IMG/VR virus record: IMGVR_UViG_3300042355_000374 | Location: 1 to 30,203 of that record | Direction: 5' to 3' (one strand) | Source: a virus | Length of the DNA: 30,203 nucleotides | In this document: positions 21,342 through 28,546 of the stretch, in pieces | How the letters are laid out: the number at the start of each line of letters is the position of its first letter | How positions within the stretch are numbered: the first letter of the stretch is position 1 | Position numbers and translations under genes: made by a program | The notes under the pieces: model-generated | Told to the model about the DNA's origin: nothing | The model's input: only the letters and a program-made list of their open reading frames with translations | Databases searched by the model: none

Positions 21342-23806
21342 GCGCGGGAGAACTCATGGGCGTGTTGGCGCATGATGTCCACCAGGACAGTCCGCCCTTC
21401 GTTGGACCGCGCCCAATCGTTGAGCCGGGCCGGGTTGTCGAAGACGCCCATGTTGAGAGTGATCGGCCCCGGGGCAGCCGAGGAAGTGAACGCACCAGGA
21501 TCAGAGGAACCCGCGGCGGTCATTGCCTGGAGGGTGGACAACCCGATGCGATCCACAGCGTCAGCCGGGACAACGAACTCGCCGCGGTGGACGATACCCG
21601 CCACGTCGTTGGGGTTGCCGTCGCCCGTGTAACCACCTTCCCGGAACGCGGCCAGCGACTGAGCCAGAACCATGCCCTGGGCGCCAAGGATGAACCCAGG
21701 AGCGGCTGCCGCGGCTGCACCGTAGGACGCAATCGTCGCCAACGTCGCGGGCGTGGCCCAGACGGCACTCGAAGCAGCAGCAATCGGGACGGTCGCGGCA
21801 AGGCTCGCAGCCATGATCGACTTGCCGACTGTCGCCATCAGGATCTGGGTCGCCACCCACCGGACACCCATCTGGACGATGGACTGGACAATGGTGGTGA
21901 GAATCGTCGTTCCGATCATCGCAAGGGCCTGGCCCCAGGACATTGTCCCCAGGATCAGGCCGGTGATCCCGTTCGAGATGGACGAGATCGCAGAGTTGAA
22001 CACGTCCGCAAAAGTCGACGCCATTTGCTGGGCGACTGTCCCGAACTGGTTTTGCAGTTGGACCACCGTGGCCTGGAAGTTTTGACCAAACGATTGCGGG
22101 TCAGGCCCCATGGATTGCCGCTGGGTCATGACGCCAACACCCTGGGCTCCGAGTGCTGAAATGCGCCCTTCGATTTGCTGGCGTTCCTCGGCTGTCACTG
22201 CCAGTTCGCGCATCTGTTCGTAGGCTCGAATCTGGTCAACGATAACCTTGTATTCGGCCTCCAGCAGTTGCTTGCGCTCGCGGAACTTTTGAGCGGAAGT
22301 CGTCAGCCAGGAACCCTCGGATGCGGCACGTTGCGCATTGATCTGAGCGATCCGCTCGGTCATCTGCAATTCGACCGCTGCCGTGATGGCCTTCATGTTG
22401 GCGGCCTTGGCTTCCTCGACCGGAGCGGGTCCAGCCGCACCCTTTGCCGCCTCCTTGGTGCGCTTCGTCGAATCTTCGATTTCCTTCAGCAGTTGCAGCA
22501 AACGAGCCTTCGCGCTGACCTGTTTTTCGCTCTCGGTGTTTGACTCACCTTCGGCAGCGATGAAATCCCGGTAACTGGACAGCAACGCATCGACAAGTTC
22601 CTTTTGCTTTTTGGCATTCGCTCGCGCAATCGCAGACCCTGCGGCCAGGGCATCGTCGAAGTTGACCGCAGTCTGTTGAACGAGAGGAAGGTTGACCCGT
22701 CCCAACGTGGCGACGGAAACCGAGGCCAGCACCGCGTTTATTGAAGCGCGGATCGCGGCCCCGATTGCCTGGGCAGCGTAGACCCCGACTGAGTTCCAGT
22801 AACTTTGGAAGAACGCGTTGAGTTCGATGAACGCATTGGCTGTTCCGGCGACCAGGGTCATCGTCGCATTGCCGATTGCGTTTGCGATCCGTTGATCAGT
22901 GAAAAACCCGATGACCTTGGAACTCAGTTCCTTGAAAGCCTCGGTGCCGATTTCGACACCCGCTTCGATGGTCAGACCGATGATTTCGGAAAGCCGGCCA
23001 TCCTGCCATGAGCGAATCGCCAACGTGACCCATGCACTGATTTTGGAGCCGACGTCTTCAATGACAGGAATCAGGGCAGCGATCCCAATCTTGAGCGCGT
23101 CAAACAACGGCTTGCCGATATCGGCCAGGGCCATGTTGAACGTATCCCTGAGAGTCGAAAGCAGACCACTGAACGTCTGCGACTGGTCAGCCATCGCGCC
23201 ACCCAGACGGCCGAACGTATCCCGCAGGATCGTCATGGCCTCACCGGCTCCCTGACCAGACTCAGCCAGGTCGTTGAGCTTGCGGGCGGTGGTCCCTGAG
23301 ATCAGGCCCATTTCCAACAACCGAACCGTGGCCTCACCGACAGGCGTCCCAGACTGAAGGCCAGCATACAAGCGGCCAACCCACATGGCGACCTCCTCCA
23401 GCGGGCGACCGGTCGCGGCGGCAGCGTCACCGACCAGGCGGAGACCATCACCGGATGCCAACGCGCCGTTGGTCAGGCTTTGGAGAACCTTCGAAGCCTG
23501 GACGATCTCAGGAAGCTCGAACGGGGTTTGGGCGGCGAACTTGGCCAACTCAGCCATGCGACGGGAGGCGGCCTCGGCGTTCCCCAGGAGCGTCTTGAAT
23601 GCGACGGCCTGTTGTTCGAGTTCGGCGTTGAACTTGACAGACTGCTGGATTGCAGCCCCCAGGCTGACCAGGCCGCCCACAGACGCAGCGATGCCGGCCA
23701 GCGTTGCCTTGAGGCTCGACGCTGCCGACCCGATAGCCCGGAGGCCCGCGTTGACGTCCGCGGCCCCCTGCATCCCGATCTTGATCCGTAAATTGGTGTC
23801 AGCCAT
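21338..23806 (-). CDS. Tail tape measure protein
   Basis: The gene encodes 822 residues starting MADTNLRIKIG after AAAGGGGG. It is Ala/Gly-rich and helical, with a tape-measure N-terminal domain (KFNAELEQQAVAFKTLLGNA, PFELPEIVQASKVL). A coiled-coil region lies at about 430-520. Hydrophobic stretches at about 620-740 (AMIGTTILTTIVQSIVQMGV, PATLATIASYGAAAAA) may enter the host membrane. The C-terminus carries REGGYTGDGNPND then VHRGEFVVPADAVDRIG, a hallmark of these proteins. At the usual 0.15 nm per residue it predicts a tail of about 120 nm (inference). It follows the chaperone genes, as in most siphophages. Confidence 0.93.
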   Translation of the reverse strand: MADTNLRIKIGMQGAADVNAGLRAIGSAASSLKATLAGIAASVGGLVSLGAAIQQSVKFNAELEQQAVAFKTLLGNAEAASRRMAELAKFAAQTPFELPEIVQASKVLQSLTNGALASGDGLRLVGDAAAATGRPLEEVAMWVGRLYAGLQSGTPVGEATVRLLEMGLISGTTARKLNDLAESGQGAGEAMTILRDTFGRLGGAMADQSQTFSGLLSTLRDTFNMALADIGKPLFDALKIGIAALIPVIEDVGSKISAWVTLAIRSWQDGRLSEIIGLTIEAGVEIGTEAFKELSSKVIGFFTDQRIANAIGNATMTLVAGTANAFIELNAFFQSYWNSVGVYAAQAIGAAIRASINAVLASVSVATLGRVNLPLVQQTAVNFDDALAAGSAIARANAKKQKELVDALLSSYRDFIAAEGESNTESEKQVSAKARLLQLLKEIEDSTKRTKEAAKGAAGPAPVEEAKAANMKAITAAVELQMTERIAQINAQRAASEGSWLTTSAQKFRERKQLLEAEYKVIVDQIRAYEQMRELAVTAEERQQIEGRISALGAQGVGVMTQRQSMGPDPQSFGQNFQATVVQLQNQFGTVAQQMASTFADVFNSAISSISNGITGLILGTMSWGQALAMIGTTILTTIVQSIVQMGVRWVATQILMATVGKSIMAASLAATVPIAAASSAVWATPATLATIASYGAAAAAAPGFILGAQGMVLAQSLAAFREGGYTGDGNPNDVAGIVHRGEFVVPADAVDRIGLSTLQAMTAAGSSDPGAFTSSAAPGPITLNMGVFDNPARLNDWARSNEGRTVLVDIMRQHAHEFSRA

Positions 23807-23807
23807 G

Positions 23808-24128
23808 TCAGCCCCCTTTCGCTTGTTTCGTCAGTTGCTTCTGGAGGCGTTCCAACACGGTCCTGCCCTCCTTCGCAACCGTTGCGGCCGTTGCCGCGTA
23901 GGTCGTGTGCAGATTGAGCAACCCCGACCCCGCGTCAATGCGCGAGGCTGCGGCAGCCAAAAGTCGAAGCTGGGCCGGACTATGGTCTGCCGCCTGGGCG
24001 AGCGTTAGACCACAGCGGACCGCGCATTCGGCAACCCAGTCGGCGAGGCTGACAGCAGTTGCTTGCCCAACTCGCCGCTTGATCCCGGCACCAGTTGCTC
24101 CTGTCGCTGCACTCTGCGACGGAGCCAC
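23808..24128 (-). CDS. Tail assembly chaperone, -1 frame extension (GT-like C-terminal part)
   Basis: The frame is open from 24185 to 23808, and the first start codon (GTG, 24128) has no ribosome-binding site. It overlaps the upstream chaperone gene by 124 nt and is in its -1 frame. The helical content (SLADWVAECAVRCGLTLAQA, then LRLLAAAASRI) looks like the T-like extension of lambda-type G-GT chaperones. It is probably made as a fusion after frameshifting rather than alone. A TTCTTTTTCC run (minus strand, 24140-24131) is the best slippage candidate, but not a perfect heptamer. Confidence 0.6.
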   Translation of the reverse strand: MAPSQSAATGATGAGIKRRVGQATAVSLADWVAECAVRCGLTLAQAADHSPAQLRLLAAAASRIDAGSGLLNLHTTYAATAATVAKEGRTVLERLQKQLTKQAKGG

Positions 24129-24385
24129 GCGGAAAAAGAATCCGAATTGAGGCCCTCCCCGGCCTCCAGAAGCTCGACGTGCGAGTCAGGTCTGATTTTG
24201 TCCGCCCACCCAGCCGGTTTGTCGGCAATGAGTTCCAGGCGGGCAGCCTCGTCGTCGATGGTGGCGAGGTATTGCGGCAGGGATCGAACGGGCAACTGCC
24301 GGAGGGTCACGATCTCCTGCGTTCCGTCGAGGTGGTAGGCGACAAGCTGTTTGCCGCCCATCAATGTGGCCATGCTGTCAGTCAT
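24005..24385 (-). CDS. Tail assembly chaperone (G-like)
   Basis: The gene encodes 126 residues, starting MTDSMATLMGGKQLVAYHLD. The compact alpha/beta N-terminus (TQEIVTLRQLPVRSLPQYLA, LELIADKP) and helical C-terminus are of the type seen just before tape measure genes. These proteins bind the tape measure during tube polymerisation and are absent from the virion. The zero-frame product ends SAVV with TAA. Confidence 0.65.
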   Translation of the reverse strand: MTDSMATLMGGKQLVAYHLDGTQEIVTLRQLPVRSLPQYLATIDDEAARLELIADKPAGWADKIRPDSHVELLEAGEGLNSDSFSAWLRRRVQRQEQLVPGSSGELGKQLLSASPTGLPNARSAVV

Positions 24386-24393
24386 GGGTTCTT

Positions 24394-24624
24394 TCAGGGT
24401 TTGGTTTCGGGTTGAGGCCCTGGGCCGGCATACCAGCCTTCAGGCAAAGTGACTTTCCGGGTCAGCGTCCACCGGCCGTCGACGAAGACGTACACCGGCC
24501 CACGCACTCCCGGCCCAAGGCGGACAACGTCAGCCCTGGGGTCGATCATCACCGCCCTTGTCCCGCAACCGGCCACGAATCCAAGCATCCCAACCGCTGC
24601 GAACCTCTGGAGGTGTTTCAGCAT
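24394..24624 (-). CDS. Small lipoprotein (outer-membrane spanin candidate)
   Basis: The gene encodes 76 residues. MLKHLQRFAAVGMLGFVAGC is a lipoprotein signal: a positive start, a hydrophobic core and a lipobox ending at Cys20. The mature part is Gly/Pro-rich (GPGVRGPVYVFVDGRW, GPGPQPETKP). It partly overlaps, out of frame, a small gene (24530-24703) that precedes it. That is reminiscent of Rz/Rz1 spanin pairs, though the partner is not a classical Rz. It lies next to holin-like genes. It could also be a surface-exclusion or tail lipoprotein. Confidence 0.6.
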   Translation of the reverse strand: MLKHLQRFAAVGMLGFVAGCGTRAVMIDPRADVVRLGPGVRGPVYVFVDGRWTLTRKVTLPEGWYAGPGPQPETKP

Positions 24625-24703
24625 TTCGGGCGGTCGGGTTTTCCTTGGTCAGGCCGTAGAGGAACTTCACCAGGGCGGTGATGATCTGTTCGACCCAATT
24701 CAC
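24530..24703 (-). CDS. 57-residue amphipathic protein overlapping the lipoprotein gene
   Basis: A GTG at 24703 overlaps the stop of the preceding membrane protein (GTGA). The frame reads MNWVEQIITALVKFLYGLTK, then a charged tail ending DKGGDDRPQG. The first 18 residues are hydrophobic or amphipathic, too short and mixed for a sure membrane helix. The last 95 nt overlap the lipoprotein gene in another frame. It may be a spanin-like or holin-accessory partner; function is not proven. Confidence 0.5.
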   Translation of the reverse strand: MNWVEQIITALVKFLYGLTKENPTARNAETPPEVRSGWDAWIRGRLRDKGGDDRPQG

Positions 24704-24912
24704 GCCTTGGGTTCGGTAGGCTCGGGCAGTTTGGCGGCCTGGGTAGGCTTGGCATCCTTGGCAGCGATGAGGCCGATGCCGGCGGTCACCGCGGCGATGG
24801 TCGCGCCAATGTCCACGTTGGTTGCCGGGTCGCCATCGAAGATCGCCTTCAGGGCAAATCCAACAGCGGCCATGATAGAGCCGATTCCGGCTAGGGTAGT
24901 TTTGACGTTCAT
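24700..24912 (-). CDS. Small membrane protein, holin-like
   Basis: The gene encodes 70 residues with two hydrophobic segments, about 5-23 (TTLAGIGSIMAAVGFALKA) and 33-50 (IGATIAAVTAGIGLIAA), separated by an acidic loop, and a charged Pro/Lys tail. This is the plan of class II-type holins or related small phage membrane proteins. ATG at 24912, 4 nt after the previous stop. Confidence 0.55.
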   Translation of the reverse strand: MNVKTTLAGIGSIMAAVGFALKAIFDGDPATNVDIGATIAAVTAGIGLIAAKDAKPTQAAKLPEPTEPKA

Positions 24913-24916
24913 GGGG

Positions 24917-25093
24917 TCAGTCTTTCTTTCGCAGCAGTCGGTAGAGCATCACACAAGCGATGATGCACGTCACGATGGAACCAATAGACGAGGCGAACTC
25001 GCCCAATGGCTTGAGCCACCCCATGATCGCAGACATTAGCCCGGACCCAATGCCGATGGAACCGTCTCGGATTTCGTGGTGGTTCGTTGTCAT
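24917..25093 (-). CDS. Small membrane protein with C-terminal basic tail, holin-like
   Basis: The gene encodes 58 residues beginning MTTNHHEIRDGSIG. Residues about 34-53 (SSIGSIVTCIIACVMLYRLL) form one clear membrane segment, followed by RKKD. A second weaker hydrophobic stretch (GLMSAIMGWLKPL) precedes it. It sits with another small membrane protein and a lipoprotein, which suggests a lysis group. Other frames across this region give no recognisable protein. Confidence 0.55.
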   Translation of the reverse strand: MTTNHHEIRDGSIGIGSGLMSAIMGWLKPLGEFASSIGSIVTCIIACVMLYRLLRKKD

Positions 25094-25099
25094 CGTGGC

Positions 25100-25345
25100 T
25101 CAGTTTTTGACGGGTTCCTCGGTCTTTGCAGCAGCCTTCGCTGCCTCCTCGGCTTCCTTCGCTTTGACAGCGGCTTGCATGAACTTCTCGGCCAGGGGCA
25201 GAACCTCCTTGGCGAGCGGCAAACCGCCGTTTCTGGTAGCCCACTCGAAGATGTCCAAAGCCTTTTGGGCCTCGGCCTCGGTGAACTTCAGAACGAAGAT
25301 TTTGACGGTGGCGGGTTTTGGGGTGAGTGCAGGGGCGTTTTCCAT
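25100..25345 (-). CDS. Small helical protein, Ala/Lys/Glu-rich
   Basis: The gene encodes 81 residues. It starts MENAPALTPKPATVKIFVLK, then is helical (EAEAQKALDIFEWATRN, LPLAEKFMQAAVKAKEAEEA) with a charged tail ending EEPVKN. The ATG at 25345 is one base from the previous stop; longer readings into the upstream gene are rejected. It may be a chaperone or structural accessory to the tail fibre. No family is recognised. Confidence 0.6.
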   Translation of the reverse strand: MENAPALTPKPATVKIFVLKFTEAEAQKALDIFEWATRNGGLPLAKEVLPLAEKFMQAAVKAKEAEEAAKAAAKTEEPVKN

Positions 25346-25346
25346 G

Positions 25347-25688
25347 TCAGTTTTCGGAGGAAGTCTCCGTGACGATTTCAACCTCCGAGGTTGACTCTGT
25401 CGAGACCGAAGCATCGACGACAGGCTCCTCAACGACAATGACCTCGGGCTCCGGGATCGGATGCGCCGCGGCGTAGGCTGCAATGACCTCGGGAGTCCAA
25501 AGCACGTTGGCAATGCGGACAGCATCGGCCGGCTTGCCTTCGAGCGAATCACCCGGGGCAAGGTCGTAGGTTCCCACAGGCTCCACGGAGACCTGCACTC
25601 CGTCCTTGAGATAGGCGATAGTCTCCTGAACCAGGAGGCTGCAATCGGGCCGTACGGTAACGGCGCAGCGGTTCTTAGTTTCGATCAT
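25347..25688 (-). CDS. Small beta-rich protein, paralogue of the next upstream gene
   Basis: The gene encodes 113 residues. Residues about 8-75 align with the neighbour at 25692-25949: both have a Val-rich start, a dG-x-x-V strand, LAPG-x-S/D-L-x-G and then VxIAN-x-x-WTPEVxAAY. This copy has an extra 35-residue acidic tail (EPEVIVVEEP, STESTSEVEIV). Such genes commonly follow phage tail fibres. A chaperone or fibre-tip role is possible but not shown. Confidence 0.65.
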   Translation of the reverse strand: MIETKNRCAVTVRPDCSLLVQETIAYLKDGVQVSVEPVGTYDLAPGDSLEGKPADAVRIANVLWTPEVIAAYAAAHPIPEPEVIVVEEPVVDASVSTESTSEVEIVTETSSEN

Positions 25689-25691
25689 GGG

Positions 25692-25949
25692 TCAGTCTCC
25701 GATGGGGTTTTGGTTGGCTGCGACCTGGGCCTCGTAGGCGGCAACCACCTCGGGAGTCCAGACGGCGTTGGCAATGGCAACCACCTGGTCCGGCTCGCCG
25801 GTCAGGTCAGAGCCAGGGGCCAGGCAATAGCGGTGGAAAGTCTGCGCCTTGACCGTCTCGCCGTCCAGAATCTGGTTGGCGAGTCGGACTTGGATCGTGC
25901 CGTTGGGCGTGACATCGACAAGTGAAACGGTTGAGCGTTCGGTGAGCAT
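25692..25949 (-). CDS. Small beta-rich protein, tandem paralogue
   Basis: The gene encodes 85 residues beginning MLTERSTVSLVDVTPNGTIQ. It shares the LAPGSDLTG block and AIANAVWTPEVVAAYEAQ with the gene just downstream, so the two are tandem duplicates with diverged N-termini and tails. It follows the tail fibre gene by 3 nt. No clear Shine-Dalgarno; it may depend on coupling to the fibre gene. Confidence 0.65.
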   Translation of the reverse strand: MLTERSTVSLVDVTPNGTIQVRLANQILDGETVKAQTFHRYCLAPGSDLTGEPDQVVAIANAVWTPEVVAAYEAQVAANQNPIGD

Positions 25950-25952
25950 AAA

Positions 25953-27071
25953 TCAAACGTAGTAGGAAAACGTGATAGGTAGTGACATGAAACCAGCGTT
26001 TGATGCAGCGAAGTTGTTTTGCGTAATAGCAGCAAAATCGCGAATCACCCTTGTTCCAGAAACCGAAACGGATTCAGAGAACAAGTTTGCAACACCTCCT
26101 GGATTGGTGAAAAACATCAAACTTCCAGCACTTTGGTCTGCAAGAGATGCAGCAAAATCAGCGTACAACTGAAGGCTGTTAGCCGGTGCAAAAGGTAATC
26201 CAGAAAGAATCATTGTGCCAGTTGCAGTTCCTTTTACAAAACCACCAGGACCAAACTCGACCTTAGCATTAATAGTGACAAGGTTTCCAACCTTTGTGTA
26301 TCGACCGGTACGAACACCGTATGTTGCCGAAAGAGTTCCAGGCGTTGCAAACGTCAACGTCGGCGTCCAAGTCCCCTCCTCGTAATCGTCGAGCGTGTTG
26401 GCGTCGGTGGAAGCCGACTGGGCTGCCGGGAAAGCGACGCCGCGTCCGTTTGCTGCGGCATTTCCACCGCCAAGAACAAAAGTTCCCGTCGAATTAAAAC
26501 GAGCAGCTTCTCCACTAGCGTTGGCGATGATGAACGGGCCTTGTCCACCATTTGCCCAGCTGTAATTCAAAGTGCTTCCAGCGGCATCGGTTGCACCATT
26601 GCAGAACAAAGTAAGAGCCGCTCGGTTTGAGTAGATAGCAAACCCGTTTGTAGCGGCTCCGGTGTCGCTTGTGTTGCCAATAGCAAAACGCAAACCACCC
26701 CAAGCAGTTGCACCAATTCCGAATTGGCCAGTTGTAGTAAACCTTCCTCCTTCGGTTGCTCCGCCATTCGTTCTGAATATGATTCCGTCGGCACTTTGAA
26801 TCCGGCACGATATGCCGGTATTAAAGTTGTCGCTTCCGAACTGTGCGTGATTGGTTGCGCCGACATTGATGTCCAACTGACCACCCCACGCACCTTGTAA
26901 GGTTAACGTCGAGCGATTGGCGTTTACGTTGGGCGTGGCAATTCCAATTCCGACGTTATTATTGAAAACCGAAACGCCAGAAACGGTCAGAGTACTGTTC
27001 AACGTAACTGCACCAACCACCGTCAGCGGTCCGTTGATGTAGTCCCCTGGTTTTTGAATGTTCCAACTCAT
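25953..27071 (-). CDS. Tail fibre / receptor-binding protein with mosaic composition
   Basis: The gene encodes 372 residues with a strong Shine-Dalgarno (CAGGAGG). The N-terminus MSWNIQKPGDYINGPLTVVG is a probable attachment region. The middle is Gly/Asn/Thr-rich beta structure (VGIGIATPNVNANRSTLTLQ). Residues about 215-240 hold QSASTDANTLDDYEEGTWTP, a block found in many unrelated phage fibres. The rest is a beta-rich C-terminal head ending FSYYV. GC falls to about 42-47% near the 3' end (26041-26160), rises to 60-72% over the conserved block (26341-26460) and is near 50% elsewhere. It probably binds the host receptor. Confidence 0.78.
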   Translation of the reverse strand: MSWNIQKPGDYINGPLTVVGAVTLNSTLTVSGVSVFNNNVGIGIATPNVNANRSTLTLQGAWGGQLDINVGATNHAQFGSDNFNTGISCRIQSADGIIFRTNGGATEGGRFTTTGQFGIGATAWGGLRFAIGNTSDTGAATNGFAIYSNRAALTLFCNGATDAAGSTLNYSWANGGQGPFIIANASGEAARFNSTGTFVLGGGNAAANGRGVAFPAAQSASTDANTLDDYEEGTWTPTLTFATPGTLSATYGVRTGRYTKVGNLVTINAKVEFGPGGFVKGTATGTMILSGLPFAPANSLQLYADFAASLADQSAGSLMFFTNPGGVANLFSESVSVSGTRVIRDFAAITQNNFAASNAGFMSLPITFSYYV

Positions 27072-27074
27072 GTT

Positions 27075-27359
27075 TTAGGCCTCCTGAATTACAAGGTTTT
27101 TGGTTCCGGTCCCGCCGTGAATGGCGTAGATCGCGTAGTTGTTGCCGGTGAACCGGCCGGAAATGTCCGTGGACATGATCGTGTCCCACGGTGCGAGGCG
27201 GATGCCCGGGCTGGCTCCGGCGTCGGTGGTCACCGCGGCGGTGCCATCGAACGAGAGGAAGATCGGGGTGTCCGACTGGTTTTGAATCATCAGCCACTGC
27301 CTTTCGGTGGCTGCATCGACGAGGGTGGCGGTCGTCGCCACGGCAATTTTGGTGATCAT
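27075..27359 (-). CDS. Small virion-type beta protein
   Basis: The gene encodes 94 residues starting MITKIAVATTATLVDAATER. The pattern (QWLMIQNQSDTPIFLSFDGT, then GIRLAPWDTI and GNNYAIYAIHGG) matches small beta-sandwich proteins coded near phage tail fibres, in which a hydrophobic strand pair is followed by a Gly/Thr-rich end. Likely a virion decoration or fibre-associated protein. The ATG is 4 nt after the previous stop. Confidence 0.6.
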   Translation of the reverse strand: MITKIAVATTATLVDAATERQWLMIQNQSDTPIFLSFDGTAAVTTDAGASPGIRLAPWDTIMSTDISGRFTGNNYAIYAIHGGTGTKNLVIQEA

Positions 27360-27363
27360 GGGA

Positions 27364-28533
27364 TCAGAGGATTTTCCACTTGGTTCCGGTGTAACTCAGC
27401 ACAAGGACCGCGTCGTTGCGGTTGATGATGTAAGACGTTTGACCTGCCGTCTCGATGTCTTTTGTTCCGGCGTTGACCGTGATTGTGTTGGTCGCGGCTT
27501 GGCTTGTGATGTCCGCAATTTCGATGCGTTGGGCCAGACTGCCAGGATCGGGCAGCGTAATCGTGACTGGAGCGACTCTGGCTCCAACCTGCACAAGGTA
27601 ATTGGTCCCCGCGGTGAGCGTCGCCAGGTGGGTGACAGCCGTCGGGCTTGCTGGCGTGGTGATGCCGGCGACCGGCGACGTCTCGCCCTGGAGAACCAAC
27701 GCGGTTGCAGGCGTGTTGTCGAACGCGGCCGCTGTGCCCGGGGTCTTGCCGTCGGGCGTGGCGTTGACAAACGACTGAGACAACGAGGGCATCACCGGCG
27801 TCGGCTGGGTGTTGTCGAATGCTGCCGCATTGCCGGGCGTGACTGCTCCTGGAGGGGTGTTGTCGAAGACATTGTCCTCGGTACCGACATCGAGGCTCGA
27901 TACCGTGATCTGGGAGAACGTGATCGCAGACGATCCAACTGTGACCACAGTCGAGGTAAGTTGCCACCAAGTATTTGCGGACGTGCCCCCGGTGACGTTG
28001 ACGACCAGTTCCACCGGGAACTCATTTGGCGCGTCGAACAAGCTCAACCGAGCCAGAACGGACTCGTTTAGTTGGTCGTTTTGCGCGGTCGATGCTGGCC
28101 CCTGAAAGGTCAATGTACCTGACGGAGACGCGGCGATGTAACCGCTTTCGGTGAGTGTTTCGGTGCCGTTGGTGGCATTGTAGCCGTTGGACTGGCTCCA
28201 ATAGTAAAGCCGGCCAGCGGTCAATCCGGTGACAACCTTTGTTCCCGTACCAAACGAAGCCGAGATGTTGACCGATGTCCCACTTGCTGACGTGACGTAG
28301 ATTCCGTTTTGGGCAGTCGTCGATTGGGCGGTCAGCAACACGGCCCGGCTTGAAACCGTGGCCGCGGTGCCCTGCAAGCTCACCCCGTCCAATGTACCGG
28401 ACAGGGCTGTTGCCAAGGTTAGGTTGCTCTGCGCCCGGACGACTGCGGTGAACCTTGAAGGAACACCGTAAATCGTCGGGCCTGTGTTGTTCCATGCCGC
28501 GGCCAAGCCGGGCGTGATTGGATCGGCTGGCAT
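27364..28533 (-). CDS. Structural protein with TPG-AAA-F/W-N-T repeats
   Basis: The gene encodes 389 residues, rich in Thr, Ser, Ala and Val. It contains a degenerate repeat: ITPGLAAAWNNTGPT near residue 6, VTPGNAAAFDNTQPT and KTPGTAAAFDNTPAT around 230-275, with partial copies (VFDNTPPG, SQSFVNATPDG) between. The C-terminal 100 residues (HLATLTAGTNYLVQVGARVA, VTITLPDPGSLAQRIEIADI) resemble the end domain of other phage virion proteins. It is likely a tail fibre or fibre-linker protein. The repeats suggest a segmented linker. Confidence 0.65.
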   Translation of the reverse strand: MPADPITPGLAAAWNNTGPTIYGVPSRFTAVVRAQSNLTLATALSGTLDGVSLQGTAATVSSRAVLLTAQSTTAQNGIYVTSASGTSVNISASFGTGTKVVTGLTAGRLYYWSQSNGYNATNGTETLTESGYIAASPSGTLTFQGPASTAQNDQLNESVLARLSLFDAPNEFPVELVVNVTGGTSANTWWQLTSTVVTVGSSAITFSQITVSSLDVGTEDNVFDNTPPGAVTPGNAAAFDNTQPTPVMPSLSQSFVNATPDGKTPGTAAAFDNTPATALVLQGETSPVAGITTPASPTAVTHLATLTAGTNYLVQVGARVAPVTITLPDPGSLAQRIEIADITSQAATNTITVNAGTKDIETAGQTSYIINRNDAVLVLSYTGTKWKIL

Positions 28534-28546
28534 TGCGGTGGGTGGG

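Noticed and set aside
24909-25244. 111-residue minus-strand frame covering the holin-like region
   Set aside because: Its translation is Arg/His-rich and without structure, whereas another frame gives a good 58-residue membrane protein (24917-25093) plus the end of the helical protein at 25100-25345.
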